Notes: a model not told the origin generated them from the sequence alone. DNA of 64,000 nucleotides from Parasediminibacterium sp051861445 (GCA_051861445.1 JBHYCS010000011.1:1-64000), one strand, 5' to 3'; counted from the first letter of the stretch, positions 17,726 to 28,041 are shown. Numbers and translations: made by a program.

Positions 17726-19966
17726 TTACAACTTTACGCCTACCGTAAAATAAGCACTTCTTGCATCTGCAGGCATTAAACCTGGACCAGGATATCCACC
17801 TGCCCTTCGTGTAAAATATCGGTGATCAGTTACATTATTGATACCTGCTTTAAATGTATAAGCTTGTATTTTGTAACTAGCAGCAATATCTCCAATTGTG
17901 TAAGCAGGTATTAAACCATTTGTAGCTGCTACATTCGCAACTTTGGTATTGTTTGCATCAGCAAAAACATCACTTACATAACTAACTTGTGTAGTAATAG
18001 AGAATCCTTTGTATGCATACGTTAAACCTGTACGTACAATATGTTGAGGTGCATTTTCTACACGATTTCCTTTTAAGTTTGTTTCTACCAAGGTTGCACT
18101 ATTTGCTGGCTTTGTAACCACTTTAAAACTACCGTATTGTGCATCGGTATATGCATAAGATGCAAAAAAAGAAACTTCACCAAACTTATTTGAGGCTTTA
18201 AAAAACTTAGTAAAATTTATATCTGCTAATGCCTCTATACCTCTACTAAAACTATTACCTACATTGGTTCTAAAATTATAACTTGTTCCATCTGTACGCA
18301 GCTGTGTAATGCTAGCAATTCTATTTTCATAATTCAAGTAAAATGCATTTACATCAAAGAATAAAAACTCATTTACTTTTCCACGATAGCCGAAATCTAC
18401 ACTTAATCCTTTACCATCTTTTAAATTAGGGTCAATCACATCTGTAGTAGCACTAACAGATAAATCGGCAAATTGAATAGGTCTAAATGATTGGGTAACG
18501 TTGGCATATAATTCTGTATTTGCAATATGATATTCTGCTGCTACACCCATTAATAAAAAGCTTCTACTTTTAGTGGCATCAATTCTATTTTCTGTACCAT
18601 TACTATTAAAGTTTAATCTACCAATTGCATGTGTAGAAATGGTTTCCCAACGAGCACCTGGAATAATGATGAACTTTTTATTTACATGAAAAATGTTTTC
18701 TACAGCAACGGCAACATTATTGGCTCTAAAAAACAAATCGCCAGGAAAAACAGGATCAGCAATATTTAAATCAAAATCGGTACCTGTTGTTCCTTTACCG
18801 TTTCTGAACCTACTTGTATTACCGTTGAAATAACGAACCGAAGCTGTGAGTGTAGATGCTTGTGATTGAATTTTGTAATGGTGCAAATAGCGAAGTTCTG
18901 CTCCTACATTTCTGTATTCATCAATATCTACTATTCTATTGTTGTATTGTTTGGTATTGGCATTAATGGTATCTTTTACTGTAATTGCTTGAGTAAAACC
19001 AACACTGTTTCTATCACCACCCATTCCAAAAATTTTCAGATTAAAAATGTTATTAGCATTGGGTTGAAAATCAACAGTAATTGCACCCACCGTCCAATCG
19101 TTATTAAACCAATTTCTACTTCTACTCGATTGTTTTGCATTCTTTGCAAACATAGAATCGGTTAAGCCACCTGGTTGTTGGCTAAGCATACTATAATGTA
19201 AAAGCTCACCTGTAACTTTTAATTGATTGCTAAACTTGTAGGTATAAGTTGCAAAACCCGTATTGGTTTTATACTTACTATTATCTCTCCAACCGTCTGC
19301 ATTTCTATGATCGAAAAAGGCATAATAATGGTCTTTTTTTCCTTCACCACCAACGGCATTAAATGTATTTACCAATCCAAAACTTCCAATGGTTTGTTGC
19401 CCTTCGTACTGAAATTTTTGATGGATATCACTACCATTTTTCAATACATAATTCAATACACCTCCTAATGCTGGGCCAAATTGCAAAGAACCTGCACCTT
19501 TTACTATTTGTAATCTTTGAACGGCTTGTAAAGGTGGATTATAATATGCTTCAGGATATCCAAATGGGTCAGCAGCAATATCGTAACCATTTTGACGAAC
19601 ATTAAAATCCCAACTTCTATTTGGGCTTAATCCTCTTGTAGCAACACCAATTTGAATGCCACTACCATCGCTTTCCCACACATGTATGCCTGGCACTTTA
19701 GCCATTACTTGACGCATATTATTGTTCACAACATTTGCTGCCACATTATCCAATACAATTAAAGCATTTTTCTTTCCAGCAAAAATATGTGTGCCAACAA
19801 TTTCTGGTAATTGATGAATATCACCTTTTGTAGCACCTACTACTGTAATGTCTGGCAAAAATTCTTTAGCAGTTAATGTATCTACAAGCGGCTTGGTTGG
19901 CTGAGTTGATTGTGCATTACTAAATACTGAAGAAATAATAAATGTTACAAGTAAAAAAATACGCAT
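17726..19966 (-). CDS. TonB-dependent outer-membrane receptor, FecA-like
   Basis: This 746-residue protein has a signal peptide (about 1-18), then a plug domain (about 45-175) with GTHIFAGKKNALIVLDN and RQVMAKVPGIHVWE. A long beta-barrel extends to the C-terminal strand (ARSAYFTVGVKL). The plug resembles the FecA group of ferric-siderophore or ferric-citrate receptors more than SusC; it lacks an N-terminal carboxypeptidase-like domain. It probably imports an iron chelate across the outer membrane with TonB energy. The substrate cannot be told from sequence. No adjacent sigma/anti-sigma pair or binding protein is present. Confidence 0.85.
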   Translation of the reverse strand: MRIFLLVTFIISSVFSNAQSTQPTKPLVDTLTAKEFLPDITVVGATKGDIHQLPEIVGTHIFAGKKNALIVLDNVAANVVNNNMRQVMAKVPGIHVWESDGSGIQIGVATRGLSPNRSWDFNVRQNGYDIAADPFGYPEAYYNPPLQAVQRLQIVKGAGSLQFGPALGGVLNYVLKNGSDIHQKFQYEGQQTIGSFGLVNTFNAVGGEGKKDHYYAFFDHRNADGWRDNSKYKTNTGFATYTYKFSNQLKVTGELLHYSMLSQQPGGLTDSMFAKNAKQSSRSRNWFNNDWTVGAITVDFQPNANNIFNLKIFGMGGDRNSVGFTQAITVKDTINANTKQYNNRIVDIDEYRNVGAELRYLHHYKIQSQASTLTASVRYFNGNTSRFRNGKGTTGTDFDLNIADPVFPGDLFFRANNVAVAVENIFHVNKKFIIIPGARWETISTHAIGRLNFNSNGTENRIDATKSRSFLLMGVAAEYHIANTELYANVTQSFRPIQFADLSVSATTDVIDPNLKDGKGLSVDFGYRGKVNEFLFFDVNAFYLNYENRIASITQLRTDGTSYNFRTNVGNSFSRGIEALADINFTKFFKASNKFGEVSFFASYAYTDAQYGSFKVVTKPANSATLVETNLKGNRVENAPQHIVRTGLTYAYKGFSITTQVSYVSDVFADANNTKVANVAATNGLIPAYTIGDIAASYKIQAYTFKAGINNVTDHRYFTRRAGGYPGPGLMPADARSAYFTVGVKL

Positions 19967-20155
19967 GATGCTTTAATTGATGAGGTTGCAAATGTGTTTT
20001 GTATTTATTTGATGTATTTATAGAATTAGAAAATGGCATTTACGCAAAGAGTAAAAAGATAGATTTCAGATGTAGAGTTTAGAACAGTAAACATTTGTTA
20101 AAGCAGCATTTAAAAGGTTAAAAAACACAGATAGTGTTCCCTTTTATAAATCCAT

Positions 20156-20163
20156 TACATTTG
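20156..20163 (+). promoter_or_regulatory. Bacteroidota-type -7 element for gcvT
   Basis: TACATTTG fits the TAnnTTTG element of Bacteroidota promoters and lies 40 bases before the gcvT start. A clear -33 TTTG was not seen at the usual distance. Confidence 0.4.
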
Positions 20164-20203
20164 TTCTTACACAAGTACAAATTTTGAATTACAATACATT
20201 TTT

Positions 20204-21283
20204 ATGATTAAAAACACGCCTTTTACAGAAAAACACATTGCCTTGGGAGCAAAAATGGCACCTTTTGCAGGTTATAATATGCCGATTAGCTACTCAGGTA
20301 TAAATGATGAACATGCTGCCGTTCGTAAACATGTTGGTGTGTTTGATGTAAGCCATATGGGTGAGTTTATCTTAAAAGGAGAACAAGCATTAGATTTAAT
20401 ACAACGAGTAACTTCTAATGATGCTAGTAAATTAACGAAGGGAAAAGCTCAATACAGTTGTTTACCTAACGAAAATGGTGGAATTGTAGACGATTTAATT
20501 GTTTATTGCATTGAGGAAAATAAAACCTATATGCTTGTTGTAAATGCTAGTAATATTGAAAAAGATTGGAATTGGATTAGCAGTTATAATACAAATGGCG
20601 TTGAAATGCATAATATTAGCGATAAAACTTGTTTACTTGCTATACAAGGTCCTAATGCCTGTAAGTTGTTGCAACCATTAACAGAAATGGATATTTTAAA
20701 CTTAAAGTATTACACTTTTGTGAAAGGAAATTTTGCTGGTGTAGAAAATGTATTAATTAGTGCAACAGGCTATACAGGTGCAGGTGGTGTAGAAATTTAT
20801 TTTGAAGATATTAATGGTGCTGCTGAAAAAATATGGGAAACTTTAATGCAGTTACAAATTAAACCGATTGGTTTGGGTGCAAGAGATACTTTGCGTTTAG
20901 AAATGGGATATTGCTTGTATGGAAATGATATTGATGATACCACATCGCCTTTAGAAGGTGGATTGGGTTGGATTACAAAATTCACGAAAGATTTTACTGC
21001 TAAATCTATTCTTGAACAACAAAAAGCTACAGGAATTACAAGAAAATTAGTAGGATTTGAAATGATTGATAGAGGAATTCCAAGACATGATTACCTTATT
21101 AAAGATGCCAATGGAAATACAATTGGAAAAGTTACGAGTGGCACTCAAATTCCTGGTATTAACAAAGCTGTAGGTTTGGGTTATGTAAGTACAGATTTTT
21201 CAGCTATTGATAGCGACATCTACATAGATATTAGAAATACTTTGGTGAAAGCTAAAGTGGCAAAACTACCTTTTGGTTCGTAG
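20204..21283 (+). CDS. gcvT: Aminomethyltransferase (glycine cleavage T protein)
   Basis: This 359-residue protein has the normal length for GcvT. N-terminal landmarks include AGYNMPISYSGI and VGVFDVSHMGEF. The folate-binding region has YTGAGGVEIYFED and GLGARDTLRLEMGYCLYGNDI, and the C-terminal barrel has VGLGYV. It transfers the aminomethyl carbon from the lipoylated H protein to tetrahydrofolate, releasing ammonia, in cytosolic glycine cleavage. The other glycine cleavage genes are not in the window. It stands alone between genes on the opposite strand. Confidence 0.95.
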   Translation: MIKNTPFTEKHIALGAKMAPFAGYNMPISYSGINDEHAAVRKHVGVFDVSHMGEFILKGEQALDLIQRVTSNDASKLTKGKAQYSCLPNENGGIVDDLIVYCIEENKTYMLVVNASNIEKDWNWISSYNTNGVEMHNISDKTCLLAIQGPNACKLLQPLTEMDILNLKYYTFVKGNFAGVENVLISATGYTGAGGVEIYFEDINGAAEKIWETLMQLQIKPIGLGARDTLRLEMGYCLYGNDIDDTTSPLEGGLGWITKFTKDFTAKSILEQQKATGITRKLVGFEMIDRGIPRHDYLIKDANGNTIGKVTSGTQIPGINKAVGLGYVSTDFSAIDSDIYIDIRNTLVKAKVAKLPFGS

Positions 21284-21343
21284 TTTAGAGCGGCTTTAAA
21301 ATCATGTGTTTTTAAGGTTATTCCTAAGTTCAGAAAGCGTACT

Positions 21344-24300
21344 TTATGGTGCTACTGCGTTTTCTATTTGGTTACCTATGGTAGCAAAAATAGTTGCTCT
21401 TTCTTGTTCTAAAAATTGCTGAATAACTTTAAAACTATGCAAAGCTTCTGCAAGCAAATCTGCATTATTTTCTTGTGGAATACCTGTTTGCGTATTCATT
21501 TCTATTTTACCCAAAATACTAGCAAAATCATAGGCTTCTAAAGTAGTTGCAGAGCTTTTCAATTTATGTGCAGTTTCATAAGCCTTTTGCCAATGCATTA
21601 AAGCAATATATTGTTCTAGCAATTGTAATTCTTCAGGAATATTTTTTAAGAACATATCTATTACTGCAATCATAATTTTTACATCATTCATTTCCTCTAA
21701 AGTTCTTAAATCGTATGGCTTTTCAAGAGTACTATTGTATTCAAGATTTTCTTCTTTTCTTCTCTCCGTTAACTTCACCAATCTTCTATACAAATCATTA
21801 AAGTCGAATGGTTTCGACATATAATCGTTCATGCCAATTTCTAAACATTTCACTTGCTCACCTTTTATTGCAGTTGCAGTCATAGCAATAATTGGCGTTT
21901 TCAATTGCATTACCTGACGAATATGTTTTGTTGCCTCATAACCATCTAAAACAGGCATTTGCAAGTCCATAATAATAATATCGTAACTATTAATAGCTAA
22001 TAAGTCTATAGCTTCTTTGCCATTATTTGCAATCGTAATAATGCCACCAATTTTATCTAACACATACGTTATTAGTTTCTGGTTTACCTCATTATCTTCT
22101 ACCACTAAAAATTGTTTATTCTGTAAGGCATCTTTGAAATCAGATTCTGATGCATGTACAACAGGCTGTGTTTTTTGTGGATGCTGACTGTAGCCATAGG
22201 GTATGTAAAAACTAAATACAGAGCCTTTACCTTCTGTACTGTTTACATAAATATGCCCATTTTGTAACTCTACAAGTTGCTTGCTAATGGCAAGACCTAA
22301 ACCTGTGCCACCGTATCTTCTTGTGGTATCGTAGCTAGCTTGTGTAAAGCTTTCAAAAATGTCTGCCAACTTATCTTCAGGTATTCCAATTCCTGTATCT
22401 GTAACACTAAAAAACACTTCAATTTGATTGGTAGTTTGGTTACGCAGTTTTACCAAAATTTCAACGCCACCATGTTCGGTAAACTTAATGGCATTGCCTA
22501 AAAGATTAATTAATATTTGGTTCAATCTATATGGATCACCAGATAAAACTGTGGGAACATTTTCGTCTACAATCACATTCAACTGTAATCCTTTTTTCTT
22601 TAATCGATGAGCAAAAATGGCTTTTGCATTTTGTACAATTTCTTCTAGCTGAAAATCTATTTTTTCAATGGTTAATTTACCCGACTTTATTTTAGAAAAA
22701 TCTAGAATATCGTTGATGATAACCAATAAATTATTGACAGATCGTTTAATAATATTTGCAAATTCACTTTGTTGCTCGTTTAAGGAAGTTTCTAACAGCA
22801 AATTCGTCATTCCTTGAATACCATTGATAGGCGTTCTAATTTCATGACTCATATTGGCCAAAAACTGTTCTTGCATTTTTTTAGCTTCTTCTGCTTCTTG
22901 TTTTGCAATAATAAGTTGCTTATGATTGTTCGATCGTTCTGTAATATCTGTTGCAATTCCACCGATACCAAATACCTTGTTATTATGATCTAACAAAGGA
23001 AACTTGGTTTTAAAAATGGTTAATTCTAAATCATTTTTAGTGAGTATTTCTACAGATTCAAAAGGCTGTTTTGTTTCAATTACTTGTTTGTCTGTTTCTG
23101 AGTAAATAGTAGCTTGTTCTGTTGTATTAATATCAAAATCGGTTTTCCCAATAACCATTTCATCGGTTACTTGTACTACTTCTTTAAAACGTTTATTTAC
23201 AGTTACATATCGGCCATTTAAGTCCTTAATAAAAATGAGTGAGTTGGTATTGTCTAAAATAGATTGTAACCGATACTGATTTTCTTTTAATTCTACCGAA
23301 GATTTCTCCAACGCTAACTGTATGGCTTTTTTCTCAGAAATATCCTTAGCCATGCATTGAAAACCAGTAAGCCAAGTTCCGTTATTATCTAAAAGCATTA
23401 CTGCAGATTGTTCTACCCATTTTGTTTTACCATCTTTTGTAATAATTTGTAGCTCAATGGTTGTTTCTACTAATTTTTGTTGAAATTGATGTACGTAATT
23501 GTTCACTACTTGGTCTATCCAATGTTTGGCAACAAGTTGTGAAAAATTCATTCCAATCAACTCTTGAATCGTGTAGCCTGTTAATGCCGCTGCCCTACCG
23601 TTGGCAAAAGTGATATTTCCTTTTGCATCGGTTGTATAAATTACTACACCTGCATTTTCAATTAGGTTTAAATATTTACGTTCACTAATGAGTGATTGTC
23701 TTTCTGCTCTTTTTCTCCAACGAATATCTCTATTCAAACGAATTAAAATGGCAACTACTAATAGAAATGCCAAAATACCAAACGTGGTGGCTATGTAAAT
23801 ACTTCGTCTATAAATGCTATCATTGTCATTAATTCTTTGCTGTATCAATTGTTTTTCATGAGCTATCAGTATTTCAATTGCAGCATTAATTTCTGCACCT
23901 AGACTTAGTTCTTTTGAAGAAACAATAGCAATAGAATCTGTTGAATATTTTTTATGAATAAATTGCTGTTGTAATGCAATTTTTTGACCAACAAGTTTTT
24001 GTAATGTAGCAATGGTAGTACTTTGGTTAGGATGCCCTGCAGTTTCTTTTTCTAAAATAATTAAATCTGCTTTTATTTGTTGATAGGTTTTAACCAATAA
24101 ATCTTGTAAATTATTTTCTGCACCAATCATATATGCCCTGCTTGCAGATTCAGATTGTGCCAACAGTGTTTTTAGTTTTTCGGTTTTGCTTATAACAGCA
24201 TTGTTTTGCTCTATTAAAAAATTATTGGTAATTGAGTTTTTACGTTGGGTATATAAAATAGTGATGAATAACGACAAAGCACAAAATGAGAATGCAGATA

Positions 24301-24358
24301 ACAATATCATTCTTACCTGAAACCTAGGCAGTTTTGTAGGAAGAAAAATTAATCTCAT
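21344..24358 (-). CDS. Hybrid sensor histidine kinase with CHASE3-like sensor, two PAS, receiver and HPt domains
   Basis: This 1004-residue membrane kinase has a first membrane helix at about 17-37, a helical CHASE3-like extracellular domain (about 40-180) and a second helix at about 187-207. Two PAS domains follow (about 225-345 and 355-475). The HisKA domain has phospho-acceptor His505 (SHEIRTP). The ATPase lobe has N-box GNAIKF and G-boxes DTGIGIP and GGTGLGLAIS. The receiver domain has Asp798 (MDLQMPVLDG), and the C-terminal HPt domain has His931 (HKLKSS). All phosphorelay relay sites are present on one chain. The output response regulator is not adjacent. The signal is unknown. Confidence 0.92.
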   Translation of the reverse strand: MRLIFLPTKLPRFQVRMILLSAFSFCALSLFITILYTQRKNSITNNFLIEQNNAVISKTEKLKTLLAQSESASRAYMIGAENNLQDLLVKTYQQIKADLIILEKETAGHPNQSTTIATLQKLVGQKIALQQQFIHKKYSTDSIAIVSSKELSLGAEINAAIEILIAHEKQLIQQRINDNDSIYRRSIYIATTFGILAFLLVVAILIRLNRDIRWRKRAERQSLISERKYLNLIENAGVVIYTTDAKGNITFANGRAAALTGYTIQELIGMNFSQLVAKHWIDQVVNNYVHQFQQKLVETTIELQIITKDGKTKWVEQSAVMLLDNNGTWLTGFQCMAKDISEKKAIQLALEKSSVELKENQYRLQSILDNTNSLIFIKDLNGRYVTVNKRFKEVVQVTDEMVIGKTDFDINTTEQATIYSETDKQVIETKQPFESVEILTKNDLELTIFKTKFPLLDHNNKVFGIGGIATDITERSNNHKQLIIAKQEAEEAKKMQEQFLANMSHEIRTPINGIQGMTNLLLETSLNEQQSEFANIIKRSVNNLLVIINDILDFSKIKSGKLTIEKIDFQLEEIVQNAKAIFAHRLKKKGLQLNVIVDENVPTVLSGDPYRLNQILINLLGNAIKFTEHGGVEILVKLRNQTTNQIEVFFSVTDTGIGIPEDKLADIFESFTQASYDTTRRYGGTGLGLAISKQLVELQNGHIYVNSTEGKGSVFSFYIPYGYSQHPQKTQPVVHASESDFKDALQNKQFLVVEDNEVNQKLITYVLDKIGGIITIANNGKEAIDLLAINSYDIIIMDLQMPVLDGYEATKHIRQVMQLKTPIIAMTATAIKGEQVKCLEIGMNDYMSKPFDFNDLYRRLVKLTERRKEENLEYNSTLEKPYDLRTLEEMNDVKIMIAVIDMFLKNIPEELQLLEQYIALMHWQKAYETAHKLKSSATTLEAYDFASILGKIEMNTQTGIPQENNADLLAEALHSFKVIQQFLEQERATIFATIGNQIENAVAP

Positions 24359-24480
24359 CTAATTTTTTTTAATAAGTGCTTCCTAACAAATATAACACAA
24401 AGTAGTCAGCAACAAAGTACACAGTTAGTTGTGTATTTTATAATAATAGTATTTTGTAAAAATAAAATACCAATATCAAC

Positions 24481-24510
24481 AATGCATCCCCTTAAACAAG
24501 GGAATGCATT
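24481..24510 (-). terminator. Strong hairpin downstream of the SDR gene
   Basis: A 13-base arm (AATGCATCCCCTT) pairs with AAGGGAATGCATT with one mismatch and a four-base loop. No clear T-run follows on the minus strand, so it may be a transcript-end stabiliser and not a classic terminator. Confidence 0.5.
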
Positions 24511-24533
24511 GTAAACAAAAAACAGTATTTCAT

Positions 24534-25367
24534 TTACTCAAAATCTGCACTAGCAGAAACAGCTTCCCAAGCAGTTAAATCTTTTTGCAATAAATTGATT
24601 TTGTTTTGAATGCTACCAATAGCAATTTTACCAAGAGCCAAGCGTAAAGGTGGATGTTCCGTTTCTGTTAATTGAATAATGGCCAAAGAACCTTTTACAG
24701 GATCTCCAGGTTGATTGCCATTTCTTGCTGCTAACATTTGTTCAATTTTTCCAACAGTAGGTTCGTAGTCAGCAATTTTATGTTGAGCATATTTCATAGA
24801 TGCACCAGCCCATAAAGTTCTAAACGGACCAGGTTCTACCAAACATACTTTTATGCCTAAAGGTGCAACTTCATGGTATAAGGCTTCGCTAAATCCTTCT
24901 AGAGCAAATTTACTAGCATTGTAAATACCTAAACCAGGAGTAGAAGATACACCAGCAATAGAAGATATTTGAATAATGTAGCCGCTTTTCTGCAAACGCA
25001 TAATGGGTAAAACAGCTTGTGTTACTGCCAATGCACCAAAAAAATTGGTTTCCATTTGTGCCCTTACATCGGCCATTTCACTTTCTTCAATTCCACCAAA
25101 AAAACCATATCCAGCATTGTTTATTAATACATCTATCCTTCCAAATTTTTCTTGAATAGTTGCTACTACTTCTGCCACTTGTGCATGATTATTTACATCT
25201 AATAAATAACCAAATGTTTTACCTACTACTAAATTATTTACATCTACCAATTGCTCTGCTTTTCTAACCGTACCAATTACAGTATGCCCTTTTAAAGCCG
25301 CTTGTTCTGCTAAATTTCTACCAAATCCTGTAGAAACACCAGTAATAAACCAAATCTTTTGTTCCAT
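24534..25367 (-). CDS. Short-chain dehydrogenase/reductase
   Basis: This 277-residue Rossmann-fold oxidoreductase has the cofactor motif TGVSTGFG (residues 9-16) and NNAGYGFFGG. The catalytic Ser lies in QISSIAG and the Tyr/Lys pair in YNASK. Residues around ALYHEVAPLGIKVCLVEPGPFRT are typical of the classical SDR subgroup often annotated as oxidoreductase/retinol-dehydrogenase-like. It uses NAD(P)H, but the substrate is unknown. It stands alone, divergent from the phytase-like gene. Confidence 0.88.
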   Translation of the reverse strand: MEQKIWFITGVSTGFGRNLAEQAALKGHTVIGTVRKAEQLVDVNNLVVGKTFGYLLDVNNHAQVAEVVATIQEKFGRIDVLINNAGYGFFGGIEESEMADVRAQMETNFFGALAVTQAVLPIMRLQKSGYIIQISSIAGVSSTPGLGIYNASKFALEGFSEALYHEVAPLGIKVCLVEPGPFRTLWAGASMKYAQHKIADYEPTVGKIEQMLAARNGNQPGDPVKGSLAIIQLTETEHPPLRLALGKIAIGSIQNKINLLQKDLTAWEAVSASADFE

Positions 25368-25464
25368 AATAGTAAAATATTTATAATGAAATGAGTGTAA
25401 GAATTTGAGTGTAATTTAAATCTTATTAAACTTAATCAAGCAATGAATACATCAATGGCAAAAT

Positions 25465-26631
25465 ATGTATCTTTCTCAAAAATTTTGTATGCGTTTTTGC
25501 ATTTATTATTTATTAACAACAGTATGTATTTGTTGCTATCACACACAAGTTTTTACACAACCAAAAATTAAAAAAGCATCTTTTCAACTTCGATTCATAA
25601 ATAGTTATGAGCTTCCATTTCAAACGCAATTTAAGAATACAACATTTGGTGGATTATCAGGTATAGATTATGATGCTAAAAATAATTTGTATTACTTAAT
25701 CAGTGACGATAGAAGTGCTATAAATCCTGCAAGATTTTATACTGCTCAAATAAATATTTCATCAACAAGAATTGATACAATTATAATTAAAGATGTTTAT
25801 AGTTTATTACAAGCTAATGGAATGATTTTTCCAAACAACAAACAAAATCCGTTGCTTACGCCAGATCCTGAAGCAATAAGATACAATCCTAAAAACAAAT
25901 CACTCGTTTGGACAAGTGAAGGTGATAGAAATTTGAATGCAAATGTATTGGTTCAACCTTCAATAACATTTATCCAAACCAATGGCACGTTTACAGACAC
26001 TTGTTCTTTGCCCACTCAATTATATATTAATAAAGAAGAAAAAGGACCTAGACAAAATGGTGTTTTAGAAGGTTTAACTTTTGCTAACAACTACAAATTT
26101 TTATACGTAAATGTAGAAGAACCATTGTATGAAGATGCACCAAAAGCCGATGTTACAGACAATAATCCATGGATTAGATTCTTTAAATTTAATGTACGCA
26201 CAAAACGTAATGTTGCACAATTTGCGTATAAATTAGATCCTGTTGCTTATCCTGCAACACCTGCAAATGCGTATAAAGTAAATGGAGTGCCAGATATTTT
26301 AGAAATAGGAAAAAATCGTTTTTTAGTAATAGAACGTTCTTTTTCTACCGGAAGATTGCCTTGTACTGTAAAAGTATTTGATGTAGATATGAGTGAAGCA
26401 ACCAATATTATAAACATACCTAGTTTAAAAAATAATACCCAATTTATAGCAGCAACAAAAAAGCTCATCTTAAATATGGATGATTTAGGTATTTACACCG
26501 ATAATATTGAGGGTGTAACATTTGGGCCAACATTACCCAATGGCAATAAAACACTGTTATTTGTGGCAGATAATAATTTTTCTCCAATGCAAAAAAATCA
26601 GTTTTTACTATTTGAAGTAATGGAAAAGTAA
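25465..26631 (+). CDS. Secreted phytase-like esterase domain protein
   Basis: This 388-residue protein has a signal peptide; MRFCIYY, eight codons in, is an equally good start. The body fits the esterase-like activity of phytase family (PF13449), a beta-propeller. Landmarks are FGGLSGIDYDAKNNLYYLISDD near the start, LTPDPEAIRYNP, VWTSEGDRN, GVLEGLTF and DNIEGVTFGP near the end. It is probably periplasmic or exported and acts on a phosphoester or ester substrate, which the sequence does not define. It is convergent with the next gene across a shared terminator. Confidence 0.8.
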   Translation: MYLSQKFCMRFCIYYLLTTVCICCYHTQVFTQPKIKKASFQLRFINSYELPFQTQFKNTTFGGLSGIDYDAKNNLYYLISDDRSAINPARFYTAQINISSTRIDTIIIKDVYSLLQANGMIFPNNKQNPLLTPDPEAIRYNPKNKSLVWTSEGDRNLNANVLVQPSITFIQTNGTFTDTCSLPTQLYINKEEKGPRQNGVLEGLTFANNYKFLYVNVEEPLYEDAPKADVTDNNPWIRFFKFNVRTKRNVAQFAYKLDPVAYPATPANAYKVNGVPDILEIGKNRFLVIERSFSTGRLPCTVKVFDVDMSEATNIINIPSLKNNTQFIAATKKLILNMDDLGIYTDNIEGVTFGPTLPNGNKTLLFVADNNFSPMQKNQFLLFEVMEK

Positions 26632-26640
26632 ATGATAAAT

Positions 26641-26676
26641 AAAAAGCCAACCGAATAAACGATTGGCTTTTTTATT
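26641..26676. terminator. Bidirectional terminator between convergent genes
   Basis: AAAAAGCCAA pairs with TTGGCTTTTT around a 13-base interior. The A-run and T-run on either side serve both strands. Confidence 0.85.
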
Positions 26677-26696
26677 TTAGTTATTTAAGTTTAAAA

Positions 26697-27671
26697 TTAC
26701 CATCCTAAAATCCATGCAAAAATTAAAGGAGCTACAATGGTAGCATCACTTTCTACAATAAACTTAGGCGTATGAATATCTAATTTTCCCCAAGTAATTT
26801 TTTCGTTTGGTACAGCACCACTATAGCTACCGTAAGAAGTTGTGCTATCACTTATTTGACAGAAATAACTCCAAAAAGGAACATCATGCCATTCTAAATC
26901 TTGGTACATCATTGGAACAACACAAATAGGAAAATCTCCTGCAATTCCGCCACCAATTTGGAAAAATCCTACACCTTTTCCACTACTATTGGCTCTATAC
27001 CATTCACTTAAAGTAACCATGTACTCAATACCACTTTTCATGGTACTAGCTTTTAATTCACCTTTAATAACATACGATGCAAAAATGTTTCCCATGGTAC
27101 TATCTTCCCAACCTGGAACAACAATTGGAATATTTTTTTCAGCAGCTGCCAACATCCAACTGTTTTTTGGATCTATTTCGTAATACTGTTCAAGAACACC
27201 ACTTAAAAGCATTTTATACATGTATTCATGCGGAAAATAACGCTCTCCTGCTGCTTCTGCATCTTTCCAAACCTTTTCAATATGCTGTTGAATTCTTCTA
27301 AATGCTTCTTCTTCAGGAATACAAGTATCTGTTACCCTGTTGTAATGACTTTCTAATAAATCCCATTCTTCTTGCGGACTTAAATCTCTGTAATTTGGCA
27401 CTCTTTTGTAATGAGAGTGTGCAACCAAATTCATAATATCTTCTTCTAAATTAGCACCTGTACAGCTAATGATATCTACTTTTCCTTGCCTAATCATTTC
27501 TGCAAATGAAATTCCTAATTCTGCTGTACTCATTGCACCAGCTAATGTTACCATCATTTTACCACCTTCGGTTAAATGTGTTTCATACCCTTTGGCCGCA
27601 TCCATTAAAGCGGCAGCATTAAAATGACGATAATGATGTTCAATAAATTGAGAAACAGGTCCTTTACTCAT
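26697..27671 (-). CDS. Deoxyhypusine synthase family protein
   Basis: This 324-residue homologue of deoxyhypusine synthase keeps the NAD-binding/active-site stretches FFQIGGGIAGDFPIC and SGAVPNEKITWGKL. Lys296 aligns with the catalytic lysine of the eukaryotic enzyme (WGK). Bacteria lack eIF5A, so the usual protein substrate is absent. Bacterial members are thought to move an aminobutyl group from spermidine or related polyamines, for example in homospermidine formation. The gene is divergent from the arginine operon, and arginine is a polyamine precursor. A functional link is inference. Confidence 0.85.
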   Translation of the reverse strand: MSKGPVSQFIEHHYRHFNAAALMDAAKGYETHLTEGGKMMVTLAGAMSTAELGISFAEMIRQGKVDIISCTGANLEEDIMNLVAHSHYKRVPNYRDLSPQEEWDLLESHYNRVTDTCIPEEEAFRRIQQHIEKVWKDAEAAGERYFPHEYMYKMLLSGVLEQYYEIDPKNSWMLAAAEKNIPIVVPGWEDSTMGNIFASYVIKGELKASTMKSGIEYMVTLSEWYRANSSGKGVGFFQIGGGIAGDFPICVVPMMYQDLEWHDVPFWSYFCQISDSTTSYGSYSGAVPNEKITWGKLDIHTPKFIVESDATIVAPLIFAWILGW

Positions 27672-27996
27672 ACTCTAAATTTTATGGCGGCAAAAGTAGC
27701 TTTTTTAGATTGTTTGGAAACGTTATCCTTTTGAGTATCTTTTTTTAGGAATTAGCTAGGCAGTTTAGAACTTTATTTTTTTATTTTTTATTGATTATCA
27801 ATTGATTTATTGAAAAAATGATGAGCAATTTGTTGTTTTAAAGAAAGTTTTCAATTTGTTAACCAAACTTTTTGAAAAAAATCGATGTTTATATTTCTAA
27901 ACATTATACTTTTACGCCCTCAAATTAAAACACTCAAATTAAAAGCAGTTGAAAAACACAACTTCATATCATACAGCAATACAGATAATTCCTGTT
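27672..27996. other. AT-rich divergent promoter region before the arginine leader
   Basis: This 325-base gap between the deoxyhypusine synthase homologue and the arginine leader should hold promoters in both directions. TATATTTC at 27890-27897 resembles a Bacteroidota -7 element for the rightward transcript. An overlapping 63-codon frame (27885-28076) has no family resemblance and overlaps the leader peptide in another frame. Confidence 0.4.
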
Positions 27997-28041
27997 ATGC
28001 CTGCTTTTACTTTCTTGCCGCGACCACGACGTGGTTGCTGA
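27997..28041 (+). CDS. Arginine leader peptide, MPAFTFLPRPRRGC
   Basis: A 14-codon frame from ATG to TGA encodes MPAFTFLPRPRRGC. Three of the four codons at positions 9-12 are arginine (CGA, CCA, CGA, CGT), placed 115 bases before the first arginine gene. CGA is rare in the neighbouring genes, which mostly use AGA and CGT. The arginine codons lie inside a hairpin (28020-28027 with 28031-28038), and the stop codon overlaps the arm of a second one. This is the layout expected for ribosome-mediated attenuation by arginyl-tRNA supply. It is too short for ordinary gene calling. Confidence 0.75.
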   Translation: MPAFTFLPRPRRGC

